From the NCBI RefSeq assembly GCF_900155475.1, contig NZ_FXAM01000001.1, positions 3,544,881 to 3,608,880 on the forward strand: a stretch of 64,000 nt of DNA. Direction: 5' to 3'. Source of the stretch: Methylomagnum ishizawai (lineage in GTDB: Bacteria > Pseudomonadota > Gammaproteobacteria > Methylococcales > Methylococcaceae). Below are positions 52,332 through 61,955 of this stretch, piece by piece. A model generated the notes under the pieces. It had not been told where the DNA came from and did not search any database. It saw nothing but the letters and a program-made list of their open reading frames with translations. Within the stretch, counting starts at the first letter, position 1; every line of letters begins with the position of its first letter. The translations under genes were made by a program, and so were the position numbers.

Positions 52332-54017
52332 TCAGGAAGGATAGGGAAACCCCTTCTCCAGCAAGGTTTCCAATACCCGATCGTGTCCATAAATATCGCC
52401 GAAGAAACTCACCCGCCCTTCCCTGTCGGCCAAAACCGTGGAATAGAAGATATACACCGGGATCGGCTTATCCAGCGTGACATTCTTGGGGTTGTCGCCC
52501 TTCATCGCGGCTTCGATCCGCTCCCGCGACCATTCCGCGTTATCCGCCAGCACCCATTCCGCCAGTTTCACCGGGTCTTCCACCCGGATACAGCCATGGC
52601 TGAAATCCCGCCGCGAGCGTTGGAATAAGCCCTGGCTGGGCGTGCTGTGCAGGTAGACATTATTGTTATTGGGGAAGGTGAATTTGACCAAACCCAACGC
52701 ATTTTTGGGACCGGGTCGCATTCTGAGTTTCAAAGCCCCGGAAGCCAGCATCTCGATATTACCGGAACTGGCCGCATAAGGCTGGGCATTGGGGCCGAAA
52801 TTGGCGACGATCTCCATATTATGCTGAGCCAGATACCCTGGATTACGCCGGGCGATGGGCAGGTATTCCTTGACCGTGATTTGATACGGCACATTCCAAT
52901 AAGGCCGGAAGGTGACATAGGTCATATCCGAATGAAATACCGGGGTATGACGTCCGTCGATAGCTTCGCCCACGATCACATTCATCTGGATATCGTGGTG
53001 GCCGAAACCTTCGCCATCCCTGGAACCATACAACTGGAACGAGGGAATATTCACGATCAGATATAGGCCTTTAATATCCTCCGGCAACCAGCGCAACCGC
53101 TCCAAGCCCCATTGGATTTGCCGGACCCGCTCAGCCAGCGGCACATTCAATTGCGCTAAAGTCCCCTTGCCAATCACGCCGTCCGCCATCAGGCCGTGGC
53201 GCTTCTGGAATGCCTTCACCGCCGCCGCCAACTCGGGATCGTAGGTTTCCGAATCCGCCAGTTCCGGCTTGATCTCCTTGATATCGCCCAAGGCCAGCAG
53301 CAAGCGCCGCAAACCCGGCACATCCTTATGTTTGGCACCAGGACCGAACTTGGCCGGAAAATTCACCGCCACCGTCGGTGCCTCCTTCGCCAAAACCTGA
53401 TAGCGCACCAAAGCCTCTTTCAGCCAGCCATACACCGGCAGTTTGGGTTCGACCGCATCGACCAGGGTTTTCGGGCTGTCGCTGGCGGCGATGTTCTTGA
53501 GTAGCGCGGGCAGGTCCAGCTTTTTGGGTTCGATGCTGAGGCCGAAATCCACATGGCGCGGATTGATCCGCCCCACATATAGGTTGGACACATAGCGCAT
53601 GGTGGCGAGGCTCAAGGCCAAATCGAACAGCGCCGTCTCGCGGGGATTGGCGTTCGCCAGTTCCGGCGCGGCCAGCCATTGCCTGAGCGAAGCCGCGTCG
53701 TAATCGGCGGCGTTCAAGCCCTTGGCGTCGGCCTCGGCCAGGCTGTCGATCATCGCCGCCGCTTGCGGGGTGGGCCGACCGTCCTTGATCCAGAGCGGCA
53801 TCAGGCTGGTTTGCTGATAAAGCTCGTCAAGTTGGGCCTGATAATCCGGGAACGCGCTCCAGCGCGATTTGGGATGCGTTCCCTCCTTCAACAAGCTTTG
53901 GAGATGGGTGGACACCGTATCGGCCGGCGGCTCTTCCGCCCGGACGGGATGGACGAAACACAGGAGTGCGAACAGGCAGAACCAAAGGCTCCCGGTGGGA
54001 AAACGGGCGGTCATCAT
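52332..54017 (-). CDS. L,D-transpeptidase YcbB/LdtD-like
   Basis: 561 residues from ATG 54017 (next codon also ATG). Signal peptide FCLFALLCFVHPVRA. A scaffold region (about 40-270) precedes a PG_binding_1 domain (AAAVKAFQKRHGLMADGVIGKGTLAQLNV) and a YkuD catalytic domain with FSHGCIRVEDP (catalytic Cys) and a His at HSTPSQGLF. It makes 3-3 crosslinks in peptidoglycan in the periplasm, resisting beta-lactams. Length and domain order match YcbB. It diverges from the SUF regulator. Confidence 0.93.
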   Translation of the reverse strand: MMTARFPTGSLWFCLFALLCFVHPVRAEEPPADTVSTHLQSLLKEGTHPKSRWSAFPDYQAQLDELYQQTSLMPLWIKDGRPTPQAAAMIDSLAEADAKGLNAADYDAASLRQWLAAPELANANPRETALFDLALSLATMRYVSNLYVGRINPRHVDFGLSIEPKKLDLPALLKNIAASDSPKTLVDAVEPKLPVYGWLKEALVRYQVLAKEAPTVAVNFPAKFGPGAKHKDVPGLRRLLLALGDIKEIKPELADSETYDPELAAAVKAFQKRHGLMADGVIGKGTLAQLNVPLAERVRQIQWGLERLRWLPEDIKGLYLIVNIPSFQLYGSRDGEGFGHHDIQMNVIVGEAIDGRHTPVFHSDMTYVTFRPYWNVPYQITVKEYLPIARRNPGYLAQHNMEIVANFGPNAQPYAASSGNIEMLASGALKLRMRPGPKNALGLVKFTFPNNNNVYLHSTPSQGLFQRSRRDFSHGCIRVEDPVKLAEWVLADNAEWSRERIEAAMKGDNPKNVTLDKPIPVYIFYSTVLADREGRVSFFGDIYGHDRVLETLLEKGFPYPS

Positions 54018-54099
54018 CGGAATAATTATCCTGGCTGGCAAGCGGGCAGAGCACGAAGTATACGCCGATTGCCCACGCCCGCCGGTAATAACCGACCGC

Positions 54100-54133
54100 T
54101 TTACTTGGGCTTTATACAGGACTAGAATGGTCC
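54100..54133 (+). promoter_or_regulatory. Predicted promoter and operator of the SUF operon
   Basis: -35 TTTACT (54100-54105), 17 bases, -10 TAGAAT (54123-54128). The short palindrome GGAC-TAGAATG-GTCC (54119-54133) sits over the -10, where an Rrf2-type repressor could block RNA polymerase; autoregulation by the first gene is inferred. Confidence 0.5.
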
Positions 54134-54153
54134 CCAATCAACGGAGCCTATCC

Positions 54154-54612
54154 ATGCTGCGCATCGGCAAACTCACAGATTACGCCATCATCGTATTGGG
54201 CCACATGGCGAAACAGCCCGAGCGGACCTACACCGCTTCCGACCTCGCCAGCACGGCCAGCGTCGCCATGCCCACGGTGAGCAAGATATTGAAGGCACTC
54301 ACCCGCACCGGCGTCCTCAAATCCACCCGCGGCGCCAAAGGCGGCTACCAACTCGCCCTGCCGCCCGAGCGCACCACCGTGGCCCGCATCATCTACGCGA
54401 TGGAAGGCCCCATCGCCCTGACCGAATGCGGCCTGGAACACGATGTCTGCGAACAAGCCTCCTGCCATATCCGCGGCAACTGGGCCGTCATCAACCGGGC
54501 GATCCGTTCCTCGCTGGAATCGGTCACCCTGGCCGACATGGCCCGGCCCCAAGCGCCCGAGGAAATCCGTATTTCCGCACATCATATCCCTATTTACCCG
54601 AGACCGGAGTAA
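54154..54612 (+). CDS. Rrf2-family SUF system regulator (IscR-like)
   Basis: 152 residues from ATG 54154. The winged-helix start [20 protein letters not shown] is followed by [36 protein letters not shown], the Rrf2 DNA-binding domain. Three Cys (92, 99, 104) in [14 protein letters not shown] can hold a [2Fe-2S] cluster. By analogy with SUF regulators of this type, it senses cluster status and represses suf genes when clusters are plentiful. Four bases before sufB. Confidence 0.93.
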   Translation: MLRIGKLTDYAIIVLGHMAKQPERTYTASDLASTASVAMPTVSKILKALTRTGVLKSTRGAKGGYQLALPPERTTVARIIYAMEGPIALTECGLEHDVCEQASCHIRGNWAVINRAIRSSLESVTLADMARPQAPEEIRISAHHIPIYPRPE

Positions 54613-54616
54613 CCCC

Positions 54617-56062
54617 ATGGCCGCGACCGCCGAAACCCTGGAAAAGCTGATTAAAAAGGAATATATGCCCGGCTTCGTCACCGATTTGGAAGCCGATACC
54701 CTGCCCCCAGGCTTGAGCGAAGACGTGATCCGCGCCATTTCCGCCAAAAAGGACGAGCCGGAATGGATGCTGGAATGGCGTTTGGAAGCCTATCGCCATT
54801 GGCTGACCATGACGGAACCGCGCTGGGCCTATGTCGATTACGAGCCGGTGGATTATCAGGCCATCAGCTATTACTCGGCCCCGAAAATCAAAGAAGGACC
54901 GAAAAACCTGAACGAAGTCGATCCGAAACTCTTGGAAACCTACAAGAAACTGGGTATCCCGCTCTATGAGCAAGAACGCTTGGCCGGGGTGGCGGTGGAC
55001 GCGGTCTTCGATAGCGTTTCGGTCGCCACCACCTTCAAGGACAAACTGGCGGCGGCGGGGGTGATTTTCTGCTCCATCTCGGAAGCCGTGCAGAAACATC
55101 CCGAGTTGGTGCGGCAATATATCGGCAGTGTGGTGCCGACCGGCGATAACTTTTTCGCGGCGCTGAATTCTGCGGTATTCACCGATGGTTCCTTCGTGTA
55201 TATCCCCAAGGGTGTGCGTTGCCCGATGGAGTTATCGACCTACTTCCGTATCAATGCCTCGAAAACCGGCCAGTTCGAGCGCACCTTGATTATTGCCGAT
55301 CAAGACAGCCATGTAAGTTATCTCGAAGGATGCAGTGCGCCCATGCGCGACGAAAACCAACTCCACGCCGCCGTGGTGGAATTGGTCGCCTTGGACCGGG
55401 CGCAAATCAAATATTCCACCGTGCAAAACTGGTATCCTGGCGACGAGGAAGGTCGAGGCGGGATTTATAACTTCGTGACCAAGCGCGGCGATTGCCGGGG
55501 TTTTCAATCCAAGATTTCCTGGACCCAGGTGGAAACCGGGTCGGCGATTACCTGGAAATATCCCAGTTGCCTCTTGAACGGCGATGAATCGGTGGGTGAA
55601 TTCTACTCGGTCGCCGTGACCAACCATCGCCAGCAAGCCGATACCGGCACCAAGATGATTCATATCGGCAAGAACACCAGCAGCACCATTATCTCCAAGG
55701 GGATTTCCGCCGGTCGTGCCCAGAATAGCTATCGGGGCTTAGTCAAGGTCTTGAAGAGCGCCGACAATGCCCGCAATTATACCCAATGCGACTCCTTATT
55801 GATCGGCGACCGCTGCGGTGCCCATACCTTCCCTTATATCGAAGTGAAACAGCCTTCGGCCCAGATCGAGCATGAAGCCAGCACCTCGAAAATCAGCGAG
55901 GATCAATTATTTTTCTGCCAGCAAAGGGGATTATCCGCCGAGGATGCGGTGTCGATGATCGTGAATGGCTTCTGCAAGCAGGTCTTCAAGGAATTGCCGA
56001 TGGAATTCGCGGTGGAGGCGCAGGCTTTGTTGGGGATCAGCTTGGAAGGGAGTGTAGGTTAA
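54617..56062 (+). CDS. sufB: Fe-S cluster assembly scaffold SufB
   Basis: 481 residues from ATG 54617. Characteristic SufB sequence: the middle [48 protein letters not shown], and the end [28 protein letters not shown]. With SufC and SufD it forms the scaffold where clusters are built. In this operon sufC does not follow directly: a VapBC-like pair lies between. Confidence 0.97.
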   Translation: MAATAETLEKLIKKEYMPGFVTDLEADTLPPGLSEDVIRAISAKKDEPEWMLEWRLEAYRHWLTMTEPRWAYVDYEPVDYQAISYYSAPKIKEGPKNLNEVDPKLLETYKKLGIPLYEQERLAGVAVDAVFDSVSVATTFKDKLAAAGVIFCSISEAVQKHPELVRQYIGSVVPTGDNFFAALNSAVFTDGSFVYIPKGVRCPMELSTYFRINASKTGQFERTLIIADQDSHVSYLEGCSAPMRDENQLHAAVVELVALDRAQIKYSTVQNWYPGDEEGRGGIYNFVTKRGDCRGFQSKISWTQVETGSAITWKYPSCLLNGDESVGEFYSVAVTNHRQQADTGTKMIHIGKNTSSTIISKGISAGRAQNSYRGLVKVLKSADNARNYTQCDSLLIGDRCGAHTFPYIEVKQPSAQIEHEASTSKISEDQLFFCQQRGLSAEDAVSMIVNGFCKQVFKELPMEFAVEAQALLGISLEGSVG

Positions 56063-56080
56063 TTAACCGGGAGTTCGCCA

Positions 56081-56287
56081 ATGCAAACTGTGACCGTCTC
56101 GCAAAACCTGGAACTGCCTTTACCCATTGCGATTTGCGAAGCCTTGCATATCAAGCCGGGCCAGACAATCCAGGTGGTTCAACTCGATGACCGCATCGAA
56201 TTAATTCCGCAATCCAGCCTAAAACAGGCCCGTGGTTTCCTGAAAGGCATAGACACCACCATCGAACGGGAAAATGACCGGCTATGA
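56081..56287 (+). CDS. AbrB/VapB-like antitoxin inserted in the suf operon
   Basis: 68 residues. The N-terminal SpoVT/AbrB-like swapped-hairpin DNA-binding fold (MQTVTVSQNLELPLPIAICEALHIKPGQTIQVVQ) precedes a toxin-binding tail. Stop and next start overlap (ATGA). It sits 18 bases after sufB, in the same direction, so it is probably transcribed with the SUF genes. Confidence 0.88.
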   Translation: MQTVTVSQNLELPLPIAICEALHIKPGQTIQVVQLDDRIELIPQSSLKQARGFLKGIDTTIERENDRL

Positions 56288-56658
56288 ATGTCGTCGATTC
56301 CTCGGGTTGGTTGGAATATTTCGCCGAAGGTCCGAATGTAGAATTTTTCGCCCCGGCCATTGAGGATACCCGGAACCTGATTGTACCTTCCATCAGCCTA
56401 TACGAAGTGTTCAAGCGGGTATTGATTCAAACCGACGAAGCCCGCGCCTTACGTGCGGTTGCTCTGATGCAGGAAGCCCAAGTTATCGATTTGAATTCAA
56501 GCTTGGCTGTTTATGCAGCCCAACTTTCATATCGGTATAAAACACCCATGGCGGATAGCATTATATTAGCCACGGCTTGGACACATCAGGCCATACTGTG
56601 GACCCAGGACAATGATTTCGAGGGTTTACCCAAAGTGAATTACATCCGCAAACCATAA
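56284..56658 (+). CDS. PIN-domain toxin (VapC-like) inserted in the suf operon
   Basis: 124 residues with the PIN start [13 protein letters not shown] (Asp5), ISLYEVFKR with Glu, and [14 protein letters not shown] with the third Asp. Ends 41 bases before sufC. Together with the upstream gene it is a complete type II module. Its presence splits an otherwise standard sufBCDS order, and the suf frame itself is intact. Confidence 0.9.
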   Translation: MNVVDSSGWLEYFAEGPNVEFFAPAIEDTRNLIVPSISLYEVFKRVLIQTDEARALRAVALMQEAQVIDLNSSLAVYAAQLSYRYKTPMADSIILATAWTHQAILWTQDNDFEGLPKVNYIRKP

Positions 56659-56699
56659 CCCTCAAAGCCAACGACACAGATCACCGAGATTCAGAGACC

Positions 56700-57452
56700 A
56701 TGCTCACCATCGAAAACCTCCAAACCCAAGTCGAAGACAAACCCATCCTCAAAGGCATCAGCCTCACGGTAAACCCTGGTGAAATCCATGCCATCATGGG
56801 TCCGAACGGTTCCGGCAAAAGCACTTTGTCGCATGTTTTGGCTGGGCGTTCCGGCTATGAGGTCACCGGCGGCAGCGTGGATTTCAAAGGCCAGAACCTT
56901 CTGGACATGAAACCCGAGGAACGGGCGCGGGCCGGGATATTCCTGGCGTTCCAATATCCGGTGGAAATCCCCGGCGTCAGCAATATCTATTTGCTGAAAG
57001 CGGCGCTCAACGCTGTGCGGCGGCATCGGGGCGATAACGAAGTCGATGCCATGGATTTCCTGCAACTGGTGAAAGGCAAAATCAAAGCGCTGGGCCTGGA
57101 TGAGCAATTCCTGTATCGCGGCGTCAACGAAGGCTTTTCCGGCGGCGAGAAGAAACGCAATGAAATCCTGCAAATGGCGATTTTGGAACCCAGTTTATGC
57201 ATCCTCGACGAAACCGATTCCGGCCTCGATATCGACGCCCTGAAAATCGTCGCCGATGGGGTGAATGCGTTGCGTTCGCCGGAGCGGTCTTTCATTTTGG
57301 TGACCCATTATCAACGGCTACTTGATTACATTAAACCGGATTTCGTGCATGTCTTGGCCCATGGCCGCATCGTCAAATCGGGCGGGCCGGAATTGGCCTT
57401 GGAATTGGAAGAAAAAGGTTATGGCTGGGTCGAACAACCCGCCGCCGCTTGA
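56700..57452 (+). CDS. sufC: Fe-S cluster assembly ATPase SufC
   Basis: 250 residues, ABC ATPase: Walker [10 protein letters not shown], signature [11 protein letters not shown], Walker [13 protein letters not shown]. SufC drives the SufBCD scaffold by ATP hydrolysis. Starts 41 bases after the VapC-like gene and 9 bases before sufD. Confidence 0.97.
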   Translation: MLTIENLQTQVEDKPILKGISLTVNPGEIHAIMGPNGSGKSTLSHVLAGRSGYEVTGGSVDFKGQNLLDMKPEERARAGIFLAFQYPVEIPGVSNIYLLKAALNAVRRHRGDNEVDAMDFLQLVKGKIKALGLDEQFLYRGVNEGFSGGEKKRNEILQMAILEPSLCILDETDSGLDIDALKIVADGVNALRSPERSFILVTHYQRLLDYIKPDFVHVLAHGRIVKSGGPELALELEEKGYGWVEQPAAA

Positions 57453-57461
57453 GGACGCGCC

Positions 57462-58769
57462 ATGGATTACGCCGAACATTATCAAACCACGGCCCGCGAT
57501 TTACCGGGCCAGGATTTGCCTTGGCTGCAAACTTTGCGGACACAGGCCGCCGGGCGTTTCGTGATGGGGGGTTTCCCATCGCCGCGTGAGGAGGAATGGA
57601 AATACACCAATATCGTGCCTATCGAGAAAAAGCGGTTTCAAGCCAATGTGACCGGAGCGGCGGACTCGCTTGACCCGGCCCGCATCGCGGCTTGGCGTTT
57701 GCCGGAAGTTGCGGGACTGGTGTTCGTCGATGGCCGGTTCAATGCGGAATTATCGAACTTGGCAGGCTTGCCGGATGGCGTGACCGTACTGCCCTTGACA
57801 GCGGCTTTGGTGGAATGCCCCGAGCGGGTCGAGCCGGTTTTCCAGCGCAGCGCTGGGCGTGAAACCCATGGTTTCGTGGCTTTCAACACGGCTTATTTCC
57901 AGGATGGGGCGTTTATCTCGCTAGCGGCGGGCGTGGTGTTGGAACAGCCGCTGCAATTGCTGCATGTTTCGACCCGCAACGATGGGCTGGCGACCCTGCG
58001 CCATGTCATCGCGCTGGACCGGCAGGCCCAGGCCCAAATCGTCGAAACCTATGTCGGCCTCGACGGCGCGGCCTCCCTGACGGCGGCGGTCACTGAAATC
58101 GACCTGGGTGAAAACGCCATCCTCGACCATTACAAGCTCCAGGCCGAAACCGACAAGGCTTATCACTTCGGCGGCATCTACGCGGGACAGGCGCGTTCGG
58201 CCCGACTGTATCAGCACCACGCGGCGTTCGGCGGACTGCTGGCCCGCACCGAAATCCATAGCGCCCTGGGCCAGGGCGCGGAGTGCGAGTTGAACGGCTT
58301 GTTCCTCGCCACGGGCCGCCGCCACCTCGACACCCACACCTTGATCCAACACCAAGCCCCCCGCGGCACCAGCCGCGAAACCTACCGGGGCATCGCCGCC
58401 GACCGGGCGCGGGGGGTATTTGCGGGCAAGGTCGTGGTCGCCCAGGATGCCCAGAAAACCGACGCCGACATGAGCATCCGCAACCTGCTGTTGTCGGCGG
58501 ATGCCGAAATCGACGCCAAGCCGCAACTGGAAATCCTGGCCGACGATGTGAAATGCGCCCATGGCGTCACGGTGGGCCAACTCGACCCGCAGTCGGTGTT
58601 TTACCTGCAATCGCGGGGGGTGGACGCAGCTTCGGCCCGCAATATGCTGACCTTCGCCTTCGCCAACGAGATGGTGGAGAAAATCCGGCTGGACGGCCTG
58701 AAACGACAGGTCCAAGACGCCCTGCTCGCCGCCCTGCCCCAGGCCGATATTCGGGGAGATTGGCTATGA
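57462..58769 (+). CDS. sufD: Fe-S cluster assembly protein SufD
   Basis: 435 residues. Shares the beta-helix fold of SufB; the start REEEWKYTNIVPIEKKRF and the end QSRGVDAASARNMLTFAFANEMVEKI match SufD. It binds SufB and SufC. The stop overlaps the sufS start (ATGA at 58766-58769). Confidence 0.95.
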   Translation: MDYAEHYQTTARDLPGQDLPWLQTLRTQAAGRFVMGGFPSPREEEWKYTNIVPIEKKRFQANVTGAADSLDPARIAAWRLPEVAGLVFVDGRFNAELSNLAGLPDGVTVLPLTAALVECPERVEPVFQRSAGRETHGFVAFNTAYFQDGAFISLAAGVVLEQPLQLLHVSTRNDGLATLRHVIALDRQAQAQIVETYVGLDGAASLTAAVTEIDLGENAILDHYKLQAETDKAYHFGGIYAGQARSARLYQHHAAFGGLLARTEIHSALGQGAECELNGLFLATGRRHLDTHTLIQHQAPRGTSRETYRGIAADRARGVFAGKVVVAQDAQKTDADMSIRNLLLSADAEIDAKPQLEILADDVKCAHGVTVGQLDPQSVFYLQSRGVDAASARNMLTFAFANEMVEKIRLDGLKRQVQDALLAALPQADIRGDWL

Positions 58770-60037
58770 ACACCGCCCTGCACATCCAGAAAAGTATTAA
58801 AACCATGCCGACCGACACCGGCTACGACCTCGCCCACATCCGCGCCGATTTCCCGATCCTGGCGCAGAGCATCCACGGCAAGCCCTTGGTCTACCTGGAC
58901 AACGCCGCGTCCACCCAGAAACCCCGCGCCGTCATCGACTGCATCCGCAAGGTGTACGAGGAGGACTATGCCAACGTGCATCGCGGGGTGCATACCCTGA
59001 GCCAGCGGGCGACGGATTTGTTCGAGGGGGCGCGGGAGAAGGTGCGGGCGTTCATCAACGCGGCCAGCGGGCGGGAAATCATCTTCACCCGTGGCACCAC
59101 CGAGGCCATCAATCTGGTGGCGCAGAGCTATGGCCGATCCAAGCTGGGCGCGGGCGACGAAATCCTCATCACCGCCATGGAGCATCATTCCAACATCGTG
59201 CCCTGGCAGATGGTGTGCGGCCAGACCGGCGCGGTGCTGAAAGTCGCGCCCATCAATCTCGACGGCGAGTTGATCCTGGACGAATTCGCGGCGCTACTGT
59301 CGGACCGCACCCGGCTGGTGGCCGTGGCCCATATGTCGAACGCGCTCGGCACCATCAACCCGGTGGAACAAATCATCGCCCTGGCCCATGAACGCGGCGT
59401 GCCCGTGTTGCTGGACGGGGCGCAGGCGATTCCCCATCTCACGGTGGATGTGCGGGCGCTGGATTGCGATTTCTACGCCTTTTCCGGGCACAAGCTGTAT
59501 GGGCCGTCCGGCATCGGCGTGTTGTACGGCAAGGAAGCCCTGCTGAAAGCCATGCCGCCCTATCAAGGCGGTGGCGATATGATCCGCCAAGTCACTTTCG
59601 ACAAGACCGAGTACAACAGCCTGCCCTATAAATTCGAGGCCGGCACGCCGAATATCGTCGATACCATCGCCCTGGGCACAGCCATCGACTATGTGCGCAG
59701 CCTCGGTATCGAGGCCATCGCCGCCCATGAACACCGGCTGCTGGCCTACGCCACCGAACGTGCCGCCCAGATCGACGGGCTGAAACTCATCGGCACCGCT
59801 CGTGACAAGGGCGCGATCCTGTCCTTCACCCTGGGCCGCATCCATCCGCACGATATCGGCACCTTGCTCGACCATTTGGGCATCGCCATCCGCGCCGGGC
59901 ACCATTGCGCCATGCCGGTGATGGATTTCTTCCAGGTACCGGCCACGGCGCGGGCCTCGTTCGGGCTTTACAATACCTTCGAGGAAGTCGATACCCTGAT
60001 GGCGGGCCTCCGCCAGGTGATCGAGATTTTCGGCTAA
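58766..60037 (+). CDS. sufS: Cysteine desulfurase SufS
   Basis: 423 residues from ATG 58766 (an internal ATG at 58805 is also possible). PLP-dependent: Lys in FSGHKLYGPSG, catalytic Cys in RAGHHCAMP, and NALGTINPVE. It supplies sulfur as a persulfide to SufU (or SufE) for cluster assembly. The N-terminal extension of about 13 residues is not typical. Confidence 0.96.
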   Translation: MNTALHIQKSIKTMPTDTGYDLAHIRADFPILAQSIHGKPLVYLDNAASTQKPRAVIDCIRKVYEEDYANVHRGVHTLSQRATDLFEGAREKVRAFINAASGREIIFTRGTTEAINLVAQSYGRSKLGAGDEILITAMEHHSNIVPWQMVCGQTGAVLKVAPINLDGELILDEFAALLSDRTRLVAVAHMSNALGTINPVEQIIALAHERGVPVLLDGAQAIPHLTVDVRALDCDFYAFSGHKLYGPSGIGVLYGKEALLKAMPPYQGGGDMIRQVTFDKTEYNSLPYKFEAGTPNIVDTIALGTAIDYVRSLGIEAIAAHEHRLLAYATERAAQIDGLKLIGTARDKGAILSFTLGRIHPHDIGTLLDHLGIAIRAGHHCAMPVMDFFQVPATARASFGLYNTFEEVDTLMAGLRQVIEIFG

Positions 60038-60059
60038 AACGACGACACCAACCCCGGCC

Positions 60060-61130
60060 ATGCGCCTGGAACCTATGGGGCTGATTCCATCCCGTTTAAT
60101 CTTCAAACTCGCCGGTTCGGCATTAGCGTTGGCAGCGGCCTTTTCCGCCGCCGCGCTTTGGCGCGGCGCGGGGGAATTGGCCCAGCCCAAACGCAAAGCG
60201 ATCCAAGATTACCAGCGCGATTGGCTCGAACACCCCGCCGCCCACGGTATTTCGCTCCATCACGGCGCTTGCGACGACGGACAAGCGCCCTGCCTGTTCG
60301 TAGCGCCCGACCCCGCCACCACACCCGCCCAACGCGGCACCCGATTGCGCGAACAATTGGCCGTGCTGGGAACCTCACCCAAGCCCTATGGGCAAACCAG
60401 CGGCATCCTGGTCTTGCTGCATGGCCGCAACGGGCGCAAGGAAGATTTGCTGCCAGTCGCCGAACGCTTCGCCGCCGCCGGGTTCATGAGCGTGATTCCC
60501 GACCTCCCGGCCCACGGCGAAAGCCCCATCGAATACTTGCGCTTCGCCACCGCCCCCGACGAACGCGGCATCGTGGCCCACGCACTCAAAGACGCCCGCC
60601 GCTTCTTCCAAGCACAGGATGCGCCCGCCGCCCTGTGGGGCATGTCCATGGGCGGCGCATTCGCAACACGGGCAGCGCTCGACGCGCCCCATTTATGGCG
60701 GGCGCTGGTCATCGTGGCCAGCTTCGACCGGTTGGAAAACGTGGTGGAAGACCAGCTAGCGCCCCTACCCCCGGCCTTGCTGCCGCCGGTCGAGGCCATG
60801 TTGGCGGATTGGATGCGGCTTCGTGGTGGCGCGGATTTGCGCTCGGTACGCCCCGACACCTGGGCCAACCGGGTCGCACTGCCGGTCTTCATGGCCCACG
60901 GCGATGCGGATCGCTTGATTCCACTGCGTCGGGGACGGAGCTTATTCGAGGCTTTTGCCAGCCCGGACAAAACCTGGACCTCCGTGCCGGGAGGCGACCA
61001 TTACAATGTACTGGTCACCGCAATGCCGCTTTATGCCAAGATGAGCGCGTGGCTACTGGCCCATTGCGGCCAGGACAACGCGGCTCCAGAAATATCCGGG
61101 TATTCCCAAGCCATCCCGGCCACGCCCTAG
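60060..61130 (+). CDS. Alpha/beta hydrolase within the suf operon
   Basis: 356 residues. An N-terminal hydrophobic segment (about 10-32) suggests a signal or membrane anchor. The hydrolase core has an oxyanion HGRNGRKEDLL, a nucleophile elbow GMSMGG (Ser), and Asp/His in MAHGDADRLIP and GGDHYN. The reaction is unknown. It sits between sufS and sufU on the same strand, an uncommon position, and could be a passenger gene. Confidence 0.8.
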   Translation: MRLEPMGLIPSRLIFKLAGSALALAAAFSAAALWRGAGELAQPKRKAIQDYQRDWLEHPAAHGISLHHGACDDGQAPCLFVAPDPATTPAQRGTRLREQLAVLGTSPKPYGQTSGILVLLHGRNGRKEDLLPVAERFAAAGFMSVIPDLPAHGESPIEYLRFATAPDERGIVAHALKDARRFFQAQDAPAALWGMSMGGAFATRAALDAPHLWRALVIVASFDRLENVVEDQLAPLPPALLPPVEAMLADWMRLRGGADLRSVRPDTWANRVALPVFMAHGDADRLIPLRRGRSLFEAFASPDKTWTSVPGGDHYNVLVTAMPLYAKMSAWLLAHCGQDNAAPEISGYSQAIPATP

Positions 61131-61150
61131 ACACCGAGGAACCCCAATCC

Positions 61151-61606
61151 ATGCTTGACTCAATCCGTGACCTTTACCAAGAAGTCGTCTTCGACCACAA
61201 CCGCAACCCGCGCAACTTCCGGGTAATGGACGACGCCAACCGCAAGATCGAGGGTTTTAACCCGCTGTGCGGCGACCGCATCACCTTGTACGTCAAGGTC
61301 GATGCGGGCGTGATCGAGGACGTGAGTTTCCAAGGCTCGGGCTGCGCCATCTCCACCGCCTCGGCCTCCTTGATGACCGAAATCGTGCGCGGCCAGACCG
61401 AAGCCGAAGCCGAACACCTGTTCGAGACCTTCCACCGCATCACCACCGGCCAGGACGGCGACGCGGTGAATCTGGAGGAAATCGGCAAGCTGGCGGTATT
61501 GGCGGGCGTCCGGGCCTATCCGGCGCGGGTGAAATGCGCGACCTTGGCTTGGCATTCGTTGCAGGCGGCGCTCAAGAACGAGGGCGAGACCATCAGCACG
61601 GAGTAA
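61151..61606 (+). CDS. sufU: SUF scaffold/sulfur-transfer protein SufU
   Basis: 151 residues from ATG 61151. IscU-fold with the Cys/Asp set Cys40-Gly-Asp42, Cys65 in SGCAISTASASLMTE, and Cys129 in VKCATLAWHSLQ. The extended loop before Cys129 is that of SufU rather than IscU. It accepts sulfur from SufS. A Rieske-type protein follows after 4 bases. Confidence 0.94.
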   Translation: MLDSIRDLYQEVVFDHNRNPRNFRVMDDANRKIEGFNPLCGDRITLYVKVDAGVIEDVSFQGSGCAISTASASLMTEIVRGQTEAEAEHLFETFHRITTGQDGDAVNLEEIGKLAVLAGVRAYPARVKCATLAWHSLQAALKNEGETISTE

Positions 61607-61610
61607 AACC

Positions 61611-61931
61611 ATGACCGACTGGACCGACGTAGCCCGCGAGGGCAGCCTAGCCGAAGGCGAACATATCGTGGTGGACGTGGATGGCACCGCGGTCGCCGTG
61701 TTCAAGCTCGAAGGCGCGTATTACGCCATCCTGGACGCCTGCACCCACGACGGCGCGGAAATCGCCAGCGGGCGGCTGGAAGGCTGCGAAATCATCTGCC
61801 CGCGCCACCGCGCCCGCTTTTCGCTCAAGACCGGCCAGGTGTTGTCGCCCCCGGCCTACGAAGACCTTCCCACTTTCCCGGTGCGGGTCGAGGGCGGGCG
61901 TATCCAGGTCCGGGACGCCCGCTGGGATTGA
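61611..61931 (+). CDS. Rieske [2Fe-2S] ferredoxin-like protein
   Basis: 106 residues, with the Rieske motifs CTH (Cys44, His46) and CPRH (Cys63, His66). It resembles the small ferredoxin components of non-heme iron dioxygenases and the Rieske proteins commonly found at the end of suf operons. A role in electron supply for cluster assembly is plausible but not shown. Confidence 0.9.
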   Translation: MTDWTDVAREGSLAEGEHIVVDVDGTAVAVFKLEGAYYAILDACTHDGAEIASGRLEGCEIICPRHRARFSLKTGQVLSPPAYEDLPTFPVRVEGGRIQVRDARWD

Positions 61932-61955
61932 AGGCGACTCCCGCCCACCGCCCGG

